From Marsupella aquatica (lineage: Eukaryota; Marchantiophyta): a DNA stretch of 64,000 bases. Under the pieces are notes generated by a model that was given only the letters and a program-made list of their open reading frames with translations, searched no databases and was not told the origin of the DNA. A program made the translations under genes and the position numbers. The stretch covers positions 62,001-126,000 of the forward strand of contig OZ316894.1 in the NCBI GenBank assembly GCA_973895155.1, given 5' to 3'. Below, piece by piece: positions 11,151 through 23,899 of this stretch (position 1 is its first letter; each line of letters begins with the position of its first letter).

Positions 11151-12038
11151 TGAACCATAATACCGCATTACATGACCTCAACTTTTGTATCTCTTATTGA
11201 CAATGGCCGCTTATCATGTAAACAGAGTCAAGAGTGTGTGGTTTTCTCAAAATACCCAGCCTTGTTCTTTTTCTTTAAACAATGTTGTGTGGGTTTATCA
11301 GAATACTTGGCCTTGTTCCTTTACAGATGAACACCTATTAAGATTAAGAGTGTACCAAGGGTTAGCACGAGGTGCAATACAATGCCCACAACAAGATAGA
11401 TTAGGCAACCATACTACCCTGTTGTGCCTATTTGTTCCCAAACAAACCTTCACCCCTAACCCCTACTAGAAGGTTGCCCATTCAACCTCCTTACAGTAGC
11501 AGGCTGAACAGAAATCAACATTGATTCTATATCAATCAACATCCGCCACAATGTTAATTCACTTTTTGAAGAGGGGAAAAAAAGTTCAGTTGAATTCAAA
11601 ATGGTGAATTCTTGCTCAAGCCAAAAACGTCATCCATTACACAAAAGTTTCTATTCATGTAAGGAAATAGTTCTTCAATGTTGAACGAAGACTTCTCTGA
11701 GCAACATCACATCATGTGCTCAGCGTGAAGAGTCCTGGTGATAAACTTGCTGCTGGTTTCTACTCCCCAAGGGATCCAACGTTCAGCTCCCGTGCACCTG
11801 CAGTCAGAGGTAGGTTTTAATTGAACTCATGTATCCTCATCCGATCACTACAAGCAAGGGCAATGTCAAGGTAGCAACCATTTCAGCTACATCTTAAATG
11901 GCCATATGTTGCATCACCTACAATCGTCTATACAAAAGTTCAGCTTAGTTACGCTTCAATTTTGTGTACAAGGATGTGTAAAATCTGCCAATGAACTATA
12001 ACAGTAATAAGAGCACCAGACTTTGAGCTGCTCACCAT
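11151..12038. other. No gene seen
   Basis: I found no convincing coding frame, repeat or RNA gene here. The 94-codon frame at 11185-11469 has no recognisable motif and is probably chance. Confidence 0.4.
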
Positions 12039-13005
12039 CTACAGGGGATATTTGTGGACCACATTATACCCAAAGCGCAAGTTTTTAGTGTTGCACCCAC
12101 AAAACTCACCACCTACACCATGAATTGATGACAAATCCACCATACACACAAGAGAAGACAACAGTTCCAGCTTATTGTGGGAATACCACACATCCCGAGT
12201 GGTACTGAATATGCAATCAATGAGGTCACACTTTTGCATCCATCCACAGCAATTCACCTTGCAATCATGAAATGGCGAGACCGTACCCTGCCTATCATTG
12301 TGCTTTTGGTAAATTTTGCCAAATGCACCTCAGCTTCCTCCTCTTTGACTGTTGTTTTCGGGTTCAACAGTTGTATCCCCTTCACCAGTTCATACAGGAT
12401 GTTCACTCCAGTCCACCGTCTCATTGGAGGAGTCCAAAACAACAGCTGACTCTTGTTCCGGCTCGAGTTGGGGTTCTGGGAAAAGCTCAACTTCAAGGTT
12501 GGGTGCTATACCCTTGACCTCATGCCAAGTCACCTCCCATAAACTATACCCACTTATACTACTCCGTTGCACAAGGACTCCTTCTTTGTGCATGATAACA
12601 ACTTGTTCTTATACTACTCCGTTGCACAAGGACTCCTTCTTTGTGCATGATAGCAACTTGTTCTTCAGCAACTCAGGAATGACATCTTCCAACTTTTCAC
12701 TGCTTTTTCCCCTGAGTCGGGGCTGAATCTACATATCCAATCGGCCCACCACAGCCAGCCATATTGCTCAAAAACTAGGCAGCTAGCCCGAAGAGCTTAC
12801 TGTTCACTTGCAGCACAATCTTGGACAATAACCGGGAAATCAATTGCAAGGACGCATCCATACCACGATACTCTATGGCTAGATGTCTGACACCAACATC
12901 CAACACATCATGAAGCATCACAAACATAACCTGGTGAAAGAAAAGGCCACATATTGTTAGAGGAAGCTGGACATTATATGCAGAGGAGGATATACACCGC
13001 TGCAA
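12039..13005 (-). pseudogene. Possible decayed protein-coding exons, unknown family
   Basis: Two minus-strand segments look coding but do not join cleanly. At about 12957-12775 a frame follows a good splice acceptor (CTTTCACCAG) and ends in a stop after a stretch containing GVRHLAIEY. At 12593-12390 a frame contains SISGYSLWEVTWHEVKG followed by an acidic, proline-rich tail. A 55-bp tandem duplication at 12553-12662 shifts the frame between them. They could be remnants of a transposon protein or of a gene downstream of the SNF2 gene. I do not recognise the family. Confidence 0.25.
12553..12662. repeat. 55-bp tandem duplication
   Basis: The segment starting CTTATACTACTCCGTTGCAC occurs twice head to tail (12553 and 12608), differing by about one base. 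Because 55 is not a multiple of three, it would break any reading frame crossing it. Confidence 0.9.
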
Positions 13006-13433
13006 TCACAATATGGTCAATTTCCGAACTTCCTTTCTCTCTTCTGCCCACATACTCATGTCAGAACTTGTGCTATGCAAAGCCATATCTCACCCACTTG
13101 TTATGTGCCCATAGATGCATCCTTTTTTAGGCCCTGTGTGGTGCATACACTATCAGCATTCTCGTCACCTGCATCTCATATCCAATGGGAGTAAACCTTA
13201 GCCTACTTCAAATACAATTTTACAGAGTGACCCGCTAAAACATGTACGGCACATACGCACCTCTTTGCACACCACCAACTGGAGGTTTTGCAAATGCTTG
13301 GGCAACATGGTGGCAGAGGATGTCATTAGCTCAGCTCAAGTGGCCTCCAATCACTCGTCATAACTGTAAGAGTCTCAAAGCCTGCCTCAAAAGCCTCTAG
13401 ATGGCGAGCAATGTGCCTTAATTTGTGAATGCT
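13006..13433. other. 3' flank of the SNF2-RING gene
   Basis: This follows the stop codon at 13434-13436 of the minus-strand helicase gene and presumably contains its 3' untranslated region. No other feature is seen. Confidence 0.5.
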
Positions 13434-16400
13434 CTATCGTCTCGGCCTTCCTATTGCCTGTTGCCTAGACAACCTGAGTCGCTCCTCTTTCAGTACTTCC
13501 TGCAATATTGCGTTATCCTTTTTTCCGCTACTCAAACTTCCGTGTACGCATTCATCAATCAGTGTCCTCTTTCTCTGTTGTACATGCCACAATGTCTCCT
13601 CAATAGTATTCCTCATTAGGAAATGTGTAACAAACACTTCTTTTGTCTGCCCTAGACGATGAGTTCTGTCCACTGCTTGATCTTCTGCTGTTGGATTCCA
13701 CCATATATCTGTAAAGAGTACATGATTGGCAGCCATGATATTTAATCCCGTATTGGCAGCCTTTAATGACAGTAGGGCAACTTGTATCTGAATCAATCCA
13801 GTGTAGTGAAATGCTTAGTGAGTGACCGATGTACAATTTCTCAAAAACATGCACCAAAACAACCTATATGGGGTGCTTTATGCATACCTGGCGAGATTCG
13901 GCAAAGTCTCTCAGATTTTGGTCACGCTTCTCCAAACTCATGCTCCCGTCCACCCTTGTGAACTGGATGTTTGCACTTTCAAGAGTTCCTTGTAACAAGT
14001 CAATTAAGCCGGTCCATTGAGAAAACACAATGGTCTTATGGTCACTTCCAGACTCTCGCAGCTCGTTCAAGTAAGACATGACACCGTCAATTTTGGGTGA
14101 TGGCCCAGAAGTATGAAAACCGAGAATTTCCAAGTCCTCCTCTGCCAATTCAGTGCCAGACGACGTACATATATCACATACTCTGTACACCGTACTCCAT
14201 GAAATTTGCTGCTTACAGTGTGGTGCTCCGCATATTATGTCCTCTTCCAGCGGATCAAAATAACAAGCTGAACTGGAACAGTAATAGTGACCACAGATGG
14301 AAATCATGGGGTCATCAAAAAGCTCACCCTGCAAATATTACAAAAATGGATTTCACAGTTAGTGTGCAATGTCAAATGTTTCACCAATCGCCACCGGTTG
14401 AACAACACTCCCACGGGGTACTGGATTTACAAATAGGATTTACTATGTGCGAAAAATCACCTGGCACTTGTTACAAGTCACCCCTTCTGGAGCATCCAAC
14501 AACTTGTTTACCAATTCGCCTGAACGGACTCCATCGGGTTGGATCTTGGGAGTATTCACACTATCTTCTTTTTCATTGTGAAAGACAAGGTCACGATGCC
14601 CACAGTGGCGTCTCATTCTCAGCATCAACGACAACAATTTAGCTTTCTCTTTCTTATTTCCCTTCTGTGAAGCCCACAAATCGAGCCGGTTGAGTAATTG
14701 TACAAAACAACAGGGCAACCACGGTATCTGTGCACAATTGAAGAATGACAAAGTACACCCACATAGGGTGGGCCAAACTTTGGACATACCGAGTCTTCCG
14801 CTGCACTCCTTGCCTCTAATTTCTTATACACTATGGCATCGCCTTCAACTAAAAAGTCGAGATGAGCGACTCTTACATGCTTCTTAGGTAGATTCAAGAT
14901 ACCTGCAAACAAAACATGTCCAGCTATAAGATTGCATACAAACATACAACACATCGAAATCCATATGAAATTCAACCAATTCCAAATAATGGAAAAGTCC
15001 AATTCCAACACATGTGAACATTGTAGTTGTAGTTGTCTTACTCTTATCTCTTCTCAATGTAATGGCCCTCAGCTCCTTGTGTAGTATTGCGTGTCCAGCT
15101 TTCCTACTTTTTGCAATATGCTGCCTCAAAATCTTGAACCGGTCTATGTCACAGTAAGGGGGGTATCCAAGAAATTTGAAATAACTGTATGCCTCCCAAG
15201 TAGAATTTGACACAGGAGTTCCACTTACACACCATCTGCTTCTTGCATGTAGGTTGCAAGCAGCTAATGCTCTGCCACTCCTATGGTTTGAGATTGCCTG
15301 ACACTCGTCTAGAATCACCCTGTACCATTGTACCTGCTCCAGGCAAGGAGGCAATGGATCCTTCGTTTTCTTGGGTGTTGGCTCCACATGAATTTTTTGA
15401 CTTAATTTCCCTTTCCTTCTCAGTGTAGGTGGGTCCGCAGTGGAATGTTGGGCGAGAGTGCCATAAGTGGTAATTATAACATCGTATAAGTCCAACTGCT
15501 TTGGATCCATACATCTGTCCGACCCGTGAAATATTAACACCTTTACATTTGCCCTTGCAGTAGTTTTAGTGGTAATCTCACGTTTCCATTGAGTCATAAC
15601 ACTTCCAGGACAAACGATAAGGGTCTTGCTTCTGGGTGGTCGATTGGTGACTAAGAGTGTAATCAGTTGAATTGTCTTCCCCATTCCCTACCAACAAATA
15701 CAGTTAGTTCATTTCATGCAATGGGGAAGAAAATTCCAAGTTCACACCACAAAAACACATGATGACCCTGAAGTCAATGCACAGCCCACTCAACATTAGG
15801 AAATGATGTGAGCTTTAGGGTTTTACCTGGTCATCTGCCAAAATACCCCCAAAACATTGGGAATCACCACTCTCCCTTGACAACATCCAGAATAGACCTT
15901 TCCGTTGATGTTGATAAACTGTCACATTTTGCATAAGCCCATCTGGTGGGCTTGCTTCTCCTGTGAAGTCCCTATCATCAATGTATTCCTGCAATGGTCA
16001 CGGAATAACAGTCAGCCTTCTTAACCGGCTCTACTCATCCAAACTGAGTATTTGGACAAGATGCTGCGACATGGTTAGTTTACTCACTCGTTCCTCAGCT
16101 TGCGAAAAAGGTTGGACTCGGACTCGAGGAAAGTCCATCTCTGAATCTGAATCTGAACAGGAATTTGCGATTGTATGACGCACGGAGGTAGCGTCAATGT
16201 CAACATGATCCAAGCTATCCCCTTCATTATCAAAAGACCACAACAGTCGTCGCCTTTTTGGGGGGTCCTCCAAATTAATACGAGTCAATTGCGAGACCAC
16301 AGACAGAGAACAACTTGCAATCTCATCCCTCTGTACGCGATTTTTACATGGCACTGGCACTATTGTCATTTCATTGTTGGAGGTTGAACCAAGTAATGGA

Positions 16401-19400
16401 CGTCCATGAGCTTGCCTCTTTGGTTCCGCAATGAACGGTATAACTGGTTCAGCGTTCGACACTTGCTTTCTCTTCAAATTCCTCATTGTACATTCCAACT
16501 CTTCAACCTTTGCAAAAGCTATGTGCAATTGGTCATCCTTGAATTTTAATTCTACTTTCTGAGTCAAAACTATTTGTTGCAAGTCTACATTCTCGCCCAA
16601 TCTACAATGCACCTGTTCAAGCTCTGCCATTGTACGCTCTAAGTCCAATTTCAAAGACTCCACGTTAGTGCGCTGAGTATTGCGTTCGGCAGTGCACTTT
16701 GCTACCTCATTTCTCAGTTCCCCCATGCACATTTTGTTCTCCTTCAAAGCTTTGTGAGCAATTGCGTATTCCGCCTTCAGCCTTGTCTGTTTTACAAGTG
16801 CTCGTTGAAGGTCTTCCAACTTGCTCTGTGACTCTAATCTGAACAACTGAAGTTGTGTGCTCACATCATCTCGTTGTTTAGTGCGCCCTGCAAGTTCACT
16901 TTCCAATTCTTCCATGCGCATTTGGATATCCTTCAAAGCACATTCAGCACCTAAACATGATTCCATGCACACTGCCTGCTCTACAACCTTCCGTTGAACA
17001 TCTTCAAACTTGCTTTTTGACGACAATTTCAACAACTCAAGTTCATTGATCGCGGCATCTCGTCCTGCAACACATCTTTCAAGGTCAGCACTCAATTCTG
17101 CCATGCGCTTACCGGAGTCCTCCTTCCAACCTTGTTCAGCAGCTTGGTAATTGTCATTGCGCTTTGTCACCTGCACAAGCTTTTCTTCAAGGTCTTTCAA
17201 CTTCCATTGTGACTGCAATTTGAACTCTTCAAATTTGCTGGTGACCGCATCTCGTTCTGCAGTGCCCATTTGAAGTTCAGCACTCAATTTTGCCATGCAT
17301 GATTGGTCCTCCTTCCAACCTTGTTTAGCAGCTTGGTATTCGTCATTGCGCTTTGTCACCTGCACAAGCTTTTCTTCAAGGTCTTTCAACTTCCATTGTG
17401 ACTGCAATTTGAACTCTTCAAATTTGCTGGTGACCGCATCTCGTTCTGCAGTGCCCATTTGAAGTTCAGCACTCAATTTTGCCATGCGCGATTGGTCCTC
17501 CTTCCAACCTTGTTCAGCAGCTTGGTATTCGTCATTGCGCTTTGTCACCTGCACAAGATTTTCTTCAAGGTCTTTCAACGTGCATTGTGACTGCAATTTG
17601 AACTCTTCAAATTTGTTGGTGATCGCATCTCGTCCTGTAGTGCCCATTTGAAGTTCAACACTCAATTCTGCCATGCGTGATTGGTCCTTCTTCCAACCTT
17701 GTTCAGCAGCTTGGTATTCGTCATTGCGCATTGTCACCTGCATAAGCTTTTCTTCAAGGTCTTTCAACCTGGACTGTGACTGCAATTTGAACTCTTCAAA
17801 TTCGCTAGTGACCGCATCTCGTTCCGCAGTGCCCATTTGAAGTTCAACACTCAATTTTGTCATGCGCGATTGGTCCTCCTTCCAACCTTGTTCAGCAGCT
17901 TGGTATTCGTCATTGCGCTTTGTCACCTGCACAAGATTTTCTTCAAGGTCTTTCAACGTGCATTGTGACTGCAATTTGAACTCTTCAAATTTGTTGGTGA
18001 TCGCATCTCGTCCTGTAGTGCCCATTTGAAGTTCAACACTCAATTCTGCCATGCGTGATTGGTCCTTCTTCCAACCTTGTTCAGCAGCTTGGTATTCGTC
18101 ATTGCGCATTGTCACCTGCATAAGCTTTTCTTCAAGGTCTTTCAACCTGGACTGTGACTGCAATTTGAACTCTTCAAATTCGCTAGTGACCGCATCTCGT
18201 TCCGCAGTGCCCATTTGAAGTTCAACACTCAATTTTGTCATGCGCGATTGGTCCTCCTTCCAACCTTGTTCAGCAGCTTGGTATTCGTCATTGCGCTTTG
18301 TCACCTGCACAAGATTTTCTTCAAGGTCTTTCAACGTGCATTGTGACTGCAATTTGAACTCTTCAAATTTGTTGGTGATCGCATCTCGTCCTGTAGTGCC
18401 CATTTGAAGTTCAACACTCAATTCTGCCATGCGTGATTGGTCCTCCTTCCAACCTTGTTCAGCAGCTTGGTACTTGTCATTGCGCATTGTCACCCGCACA
18501 AGCTTTTCTTCAAGGTCTTCCAACCTGCATTGTGATTGCAATTTGAACACCTCAAATTCTCTGGTGACCGCATCTCGTCCTGCATTGCATATTTCTTGTT
18601 CAACACTCAAATTTGCCATGCACGATTGGTTCTCATTCCAACCTTCTCCAGCATCTTCATATTCGTCATTTCGCATTGTCTGTGCCGTCAACTCCCCTTC
18701 AAGGTCATCAATCCTGCCTTCTAACTTTGATTCCGATGACTGAAGTTTACATTGAATAGGTTGAGGTTGGGTTTCCCTTCTTGTAGTACCCTCGTTGCCA
18801 ACATTTGGCCCCAATATAAGGCTTTCCCATGAAAATCCCCAATGTAGCAGCAACTGTGTAATAGCAGTCCCACAATAAGCGGGGAACGCCTTTGACTCAC
18901 GAACATTCCTCATACCCTGAAGGTGTTTCTTGAATTTACTTATTTCCAAAGCCAATTCATCGTAAACTAAATCACTCCAATCTGGTAGCAATTTTGGCAC
19001 AGGGCCTGCTAGTCTTTTTCCCTTGGGCAAAGTACCACACAAATACCAGTAGAAATAACTCAATTGTTTCGCTGATAACTGTGAAGGCTTCTCCTTACCC
19101 AGCAGAATTTCCTGCACCACTCTAATTGCCCCAGACCATCTATCATACGGAGCTCTCAAAAGCTTTAAACTATAGGGATTCCCTCTTATTCGTGGACGAA
19201 CAAACAAATCATTGAATTCAGGATAGTGCATTCTCTGCCTACACTTGGCGAATGTACCAGATGGCAGCTTGAATGCCGCACGTAACACATCTTGTGTGAT
19301 TTTCAATGAACATCCTCGGAATTCACTGGATTTTGATGCATAATCAAATCCCAACACAAACTCCTTCACCCCACATACGGCTGTTATGTTGTAATCAATC

Positions 19401-19694
19401 CCAAAAGTTTGTTGCAGACCAAGGTTGAAAATCATTGACGATCGAGTTGGATCACCTCCCACCAAACTACGAATTCGTTCCGGTGTGCAGGAATGCCACA
19501 ACGTTCCAGTACCGCCTATTTCAATTCCAACCCACGGATTGTCAAAATGTTCCACATATCATCACTAAACCACAATGCAAAATTCAACTATATGCAATGA
19601 CGACCAACTATTAAGTATTGTAATCCAAACCTTCCTTTTCCACCTCCTTGTAGGGCTGGACCTCGTCGTAAGGTGACTCTGCCTTGTCCTCCAT
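13434..19694 (-). CDS. SNF2-family ATPase with RING finger (RAD5/ULS1-like) and long transposon-like/coiled-coil N-terminus
   Basis: Exons by eye: optional 19694-19631, 19515-16088, 15988-15827, 15687-15042, 14902-14790, 14727-14461, 14328-13888, 13787-13434. All introns are GT-AG, phases agree, and the total is about 1,824 aa. An N-terminal globular part with an F-R-G-C-S-L-K-I-T motif precedes nine 63-residue coiled-coil repeats, then an acidic patch. The ATPase core has a Q-motif-like YQHQRKGLFWM, Walker A GILADDQ/GMGKTIQ spanning an intron, DECQ box, WCVSGTP, a Cys/His RING inserted between the lobes (C-x2-C split by an intron; ICGHYYC), and a C-lobe ending in NTGLN...WWNP...DRTHRLGQ. RAD5/ULS1-like proteins with this layout act in chromatin remodelling, SUMO/ubiquitin pathways and DNA repair in the nucleus. 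All motor motifs are intact. The 5' end is uncertain: alternatives are ATG 19435, or a 5' exon at ATG 19694 joined across a weak acceptor. Confidence 0.82.
17070..18740 (-). repeat. Nine-copy 189-bp tandem repeat inside the SNF2 gene
   Basis: The landmark CTTGTTCAGCAGC or a close variant recurs every 189 bp at 17131, 17320, 17509, 17698, 17887, 18076, 18265, 18454 and 18643. Each unit encodes 63 residues of charged heptad-like sequence (for example RNDEYQAAEQGWKEDQSRM), predicted coiled coil. The central copies alternate between two subtypes, so the most recent expansion was probably of a 378-bp pair. All units preserve the reading frame. Confidence 0.95.
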
Positions 19695-20079
19695 GTTTTG
19701 GATCTGCTGTGCTTGAAATTCACTTCTGTCGTATGAAAGGTAGTCCAATTAAGTAAACCCTAATCCTATCACCAACACATTGCCGTGAGCAACTCATGAG
19801 GCTTACTCGACGGAAGGAGGGTATTGACACGCAAGGAGCCTCTCAAAACATGACAGATTCCATTTCTGCAAAGCTGCTTGTTGCTCTATTGGATGCTGTC
19901 AATCCATGTACTTAAACTTAAACTCCTTGTTGTGAAGAAACGTTCCCTTTGTTATGAAGCGTCTTGTCCAAGTCACTGCCAACCTTTCTGGAATCCGGAA
20001 GATGCGAACTAAAATGCTCCTATATTGTCAGCACCCCATAAGCACCAAAGTTGTGCATAGTTGGTGCTCGGGTAAAGGG
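19695..20079. other. Upstream region of SNF2 gene; no other gene seen
   Basis: This lies between the proposed 5' exon of the SNF2 gene and the 115-bp satellite and would hold the promoter. No TATA box or other element stands out. Confidence 0.4.
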
Positions 20080-21375
20080 CGTTGTACAGTCCTTCTGCAT
20101 TACCCGAGCACACTGTGGCTGTGCGTTATAGAATACCCCATCCCTCGTACCCCCAACCTTCAAAATACTGTAATTTGATACATACATACCCTTCGGTGCA
20201 CATTGACATTTTTTTGCATTACCCAGAACATGGTGGCTGTGGGTTTTGGAAAACCCCATCCCTCGTACCCCCCAACCTTTAAAATACTGTAATTTGATAA
20301 TACATGTACCCTTTGGAACACATTGGCACTTACATTACCTCATGGTGGTTGTGCGTTTTGGAATACCCCATCCCTCGTACCTCAACCTTCAAAATACTGT
20401 AATTTGATACATACATACCCTTCAGAGCACATTGGCACTTGCATTACCCCAGCACATGGTGGCTGTGCGTTTTGGAATACCCCATCCATCGTACCCCCCA
20501 ACCTTCAATACTGTAATTTGATACATACGTACCCTTCGGTGCACATTTACATTTGCATTACCCCAGCACATGGTGGCTGTGCATTTTGGAATACCCCATC
20601 CCTCATACCCCTCAACCTTCAAAATATTGTAATCTGATATATACATACCCTTTGGAGCACATTGGCACTTGCATTACCCCAGCACATGGTGGTTGTGAGT
20701 TTTGGAATACCCCATCCGTCGTACCCCCCCAACCTTTATAATACTGTAATTTGATAATACATGTACCCTTTGGAACACATTGGCACTTGCATTACCTCAT
20801 GGTGGTTGTGCGTTTTGGAATACCCCATCCCTCGTACCTCAACCTTCAAAATACTGTAATTTGATACATACATACCCTTCAGAGCACATTGGCACTTGCA
20901 TTACCCGAGCACTTGGTGACTATGCGTTTTGGAATACCCCATCCCTCGTACCTCAACCTTCAAAATACTGTAATTTGATATATAGATACCCTTTGGAGCA
21001 CATTGGCACTTGCATTACCCCAGCACATGGTGGCTATGCATTTTGGAATACCCCATCCGTCGTACCACCCAACCTTCAAAATACTGTAATTTGAAACATA
21101 CATACCCATCCGAGCACATGGACATTTGCATTACCCCAACACATGGTGGCTGTGCATTTTGGAATACCCCATCCCTCATACCCCTCAACCTTCAAAATAC
21201 TGTAATTTGATATATACATACCCTTCGGAGCACATTGGCACTTGTATTACCCCACCACATGGTGGCTGTGAGTTTTGGAATACCCCATCCGTCGTACCCC
21301 CCAACCTTCAAAATATTGTAATTTGATACAAACATACCCTTTGGAGCACATTGACATTTGCATTACCCTAGCACA
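20080..21375 (+). repeat. Satellite of about 115-bp units
   Basis: About eleven or twelve tandem units (110-118 bp) are seen. The landmark ACTGTAATTTGATA or a close variant appears near 20169, 20287, 20398, 20511, 20628, 20744, 20854, 20968, 21084, 21200 and 21316. Each unit also contains TTTTGGAATACCCCATCC. The many overlapping frames here are by-products of the period and not genes. Confidence 0.93.
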
Positions 21376-21595
21376 TAATTATATACAAGCCATCCGGATA
21401 GTGCACTTGTGATGCCCGTTGAGCTCAAATTGCCATCGGAAGCTATGGGACAGATTGCTTGACAGAATTCCACAATTACTTGTTATACTGTATAGTTGAT
21501 ATATTCTTGTGTTCATTTTTCCTGTCCATTTGGAAATTGCACAAATTAACAAAAGTATCCATAAAGGTCTGTCATCGTAGAAAGTGATGACATCA
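21376..21595 (+). repeat. Dispersed repeat, partner of 25145-25350
   Basis: About 220 bp beginning ATTATATACAAGCCATCC and ending near CTGTCATCGTAGAAAG is repeated in the same orientation at 25145-25350 with scattered changes. The two copies bracket a 3.5-kb block of nested repeats, so they may be the ends of a larger unit. No terminal inverted repeats or target duplications were found. Confidence 0.75.
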
Positions 21596-21816
21596 AGTCA
21601 ATTTTGAGCACTCCCTCGGAGGTGTAATTGTTCAGCATTTGTAAATACCTTGCACTATATATCATGACTGTACACATTGAATTAGTTCTACTCAGCCATT
21701 TCCCACGTCCAAATTTGAATGGTGACACTTTTGATACTAACGGAGTTTTGAAGGTTTCAACATGAATGCTATTGCTGCAAAAATGTTTAACCGGAAATGT
21801 TATGGGAGTTTACGGT

Positions 21817-23380
21817 TTAACCGGAAATGTTATGGGAGCCTATGAGCGACGAGCACATTAAGTAACCAGATTGAAGACAGGCAATAGGAATTCTAGAAGC
21901 CCAATTATACTTCCCGACCATAATACCATCCCAACCATGGCGCAGAAGGGAATTTGAAGGCGGCAAGCACATTAAGGAACCAAATTGAAGGCGGACAGGA
22001 ATTCTAGAAGGCCAATGCTTCCCAACTATAATACCAGCCCAACCATGGCGTTGAAGGGAATTTGAAGAAAGTGATGACGTCAAGTCAATTTTAAGCACTC
22101 CCTCGGAGGTGTAATTGTTCACCATTTGTAAATACCTCGCACTATATATCACGACTGTACACATTGAATTAGTTCTAATCAGCCATTTCCCACATCCAAA
22201 ATTGAATGGTGACACTTTTGATACTAACGGAGATTAAAGGTTTCGACATGAATGCTATTGCTGCAAAAATGTTTAACCGGAAATGTTATGGGAGTCGACT
22301 ACGGTTTAACCAGAAATGTTATGGGAGCTAATCAGCCATTTCCCACGTCCAAAATTGAATGGTGACACTTTTGATACTAACAGAGATTAAAGGTTTCGAC
22401 ATGAATGCTATTGCTGCAAAAATATTTAACCGGAAATGTTATGGGAGTCGACTACGGTTTAACCAGAAATGTTATGGGAGCTAATCAGCCATTTCCCACG
22501 TCCAAAATTGAATGGTGACACTTTTGACACTAACGTAGTTTAAAGGTTTCGACATGAATGCTATTGCTGCAAAAATGTTTAACCGGAAATGTTATGGGAG
22601 TTGACTACGGTTTAACCAGAAATGTTATGGGAGCTAATTAGCCATTTCCCACGTCCAAAATTGAATGGGGACACTTTTGACACTAACGTAGTTTAAAGGT
22701 TTCGACAGGAATGCTATTGTTGCAAATACGGTTTAACCAGAAATGTTATGGGAGTCGACTACGTACGGTTTAACCGGAAATGTTATGGGAGCTAATCAGC
22801 CATTTCCCACGTCCAAATTGAATGGTGACACTTTTGATACTAACGGAGATTAAAGGTTTCAACAGGAATGCTATTGCTGCAAAAATGTTTAACCAGAAAT
22901 GTTATGGGAGTCGACTACGGTTTAACCGGAAATGTTATGGGAGCTAATCAGCCATTTCCCACGTCCAAATTGAATGGTGACACTTTTGATACTAACGGAG
23001 ATTAAAGGTTTCAACATGAATGCTATTGCTGCAAAAATGTTTAACCGGAAATGTTATGGGAGTCTACGGTTTAATCGGAAATGTTATGGGAGTCTATAGT
23101 TTAACCGGAAAATTATGGGAGTCTACGGTTTAACCGGAAAATTATGTTATGGGAGCCTACGAGCGACAAGCACATTAAAGAACCAGATTGCAGACGGGCA
23201 ATAGGAATTCTAGAAGACCAAATGAATACTTCCCGACCATAATACCAGCCCAACCATGGCACAGAAGGGAATTTGAAGGTGAAGAGCACATTAAGGAACC
23301 AGATTGAAGGTGGGCGGCAGGAATTCTAGAAAGCCAATCTTTTCCGACTAAAATACCACCCCAACCATAGTGCAGAAGGG
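21817..23380 (+). repeat. Tandem array of about 153-bp units with flanking dispersed repeats
   Basis: Six units of 152-157 bp carry the landmark GCTATTGCTGCAAAAATG at about 22254, 22408, 22560, 22713, 22870 and 23022, with a further partial unit at 21768. Each contains TTTAACCGGAAATGTTATGGGAG once or twice. Flanking blocks at 21880-22060 and 23160-23360 (GGAATTCTAGAAG... AACCATGG) match each other and match 26960-27170. Confidence 0.9.
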
Positions 23381-23899
23381 AAGGGTCTGTCGGCAATTTG
23401 AATTACTTGTTCCCAGGCTGCTGCGAAGTGCAAGCAAGCGTGGACGTGGGTTCCCACTTTAGTTAGACAAACCATATCGAAGAAATTCATTGAACGTGGG
23501 ACGAATGAAAGTATTGTGCTTGCAAAAAGAATAGAGATAGTTTGTGTCTATCCCAACTTCATATTCTCGTTGCCTGGCAACAGAGAAGAAGATTTAATTG
23601 CACAATGAATTGGTAATACAGAGCGTACAATGGTTTTGGTGGGGACAGTTGCCAACTCAATAACTTTGAGCTTTTAACTATGTTATGGCCTACCTAATTA
23701 TCGCTGAAAGTGCTCAGACAATAAATGTTCACCTATTGCTGTAAAGTATAAACATTGTGCACGTTCAGTTCCGCTACTTGAATTTACTAAATCAAATTGG
23801 CAAGTGTTGGATTACACATCACTTCCCAAGTTAAAGCAACTTAAATTAGCTGGAGTGAGGGTCGCCACCTATTGGAATTTGGAACTGGAGTGCTTCTTG
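23381..23899. other. No gene seen
   Basis: No convincing coding frame, RNA gene or element ends lie between the satellite array and the coding-like debris further right. Confidence 0.4.

Noticed and set aside
20080-21375. CRISPR-like appearance of regularly spaced repeats
   Set aside because: Units are contiguous 110-118-bp satellites without unique spacers, in a plant genome.
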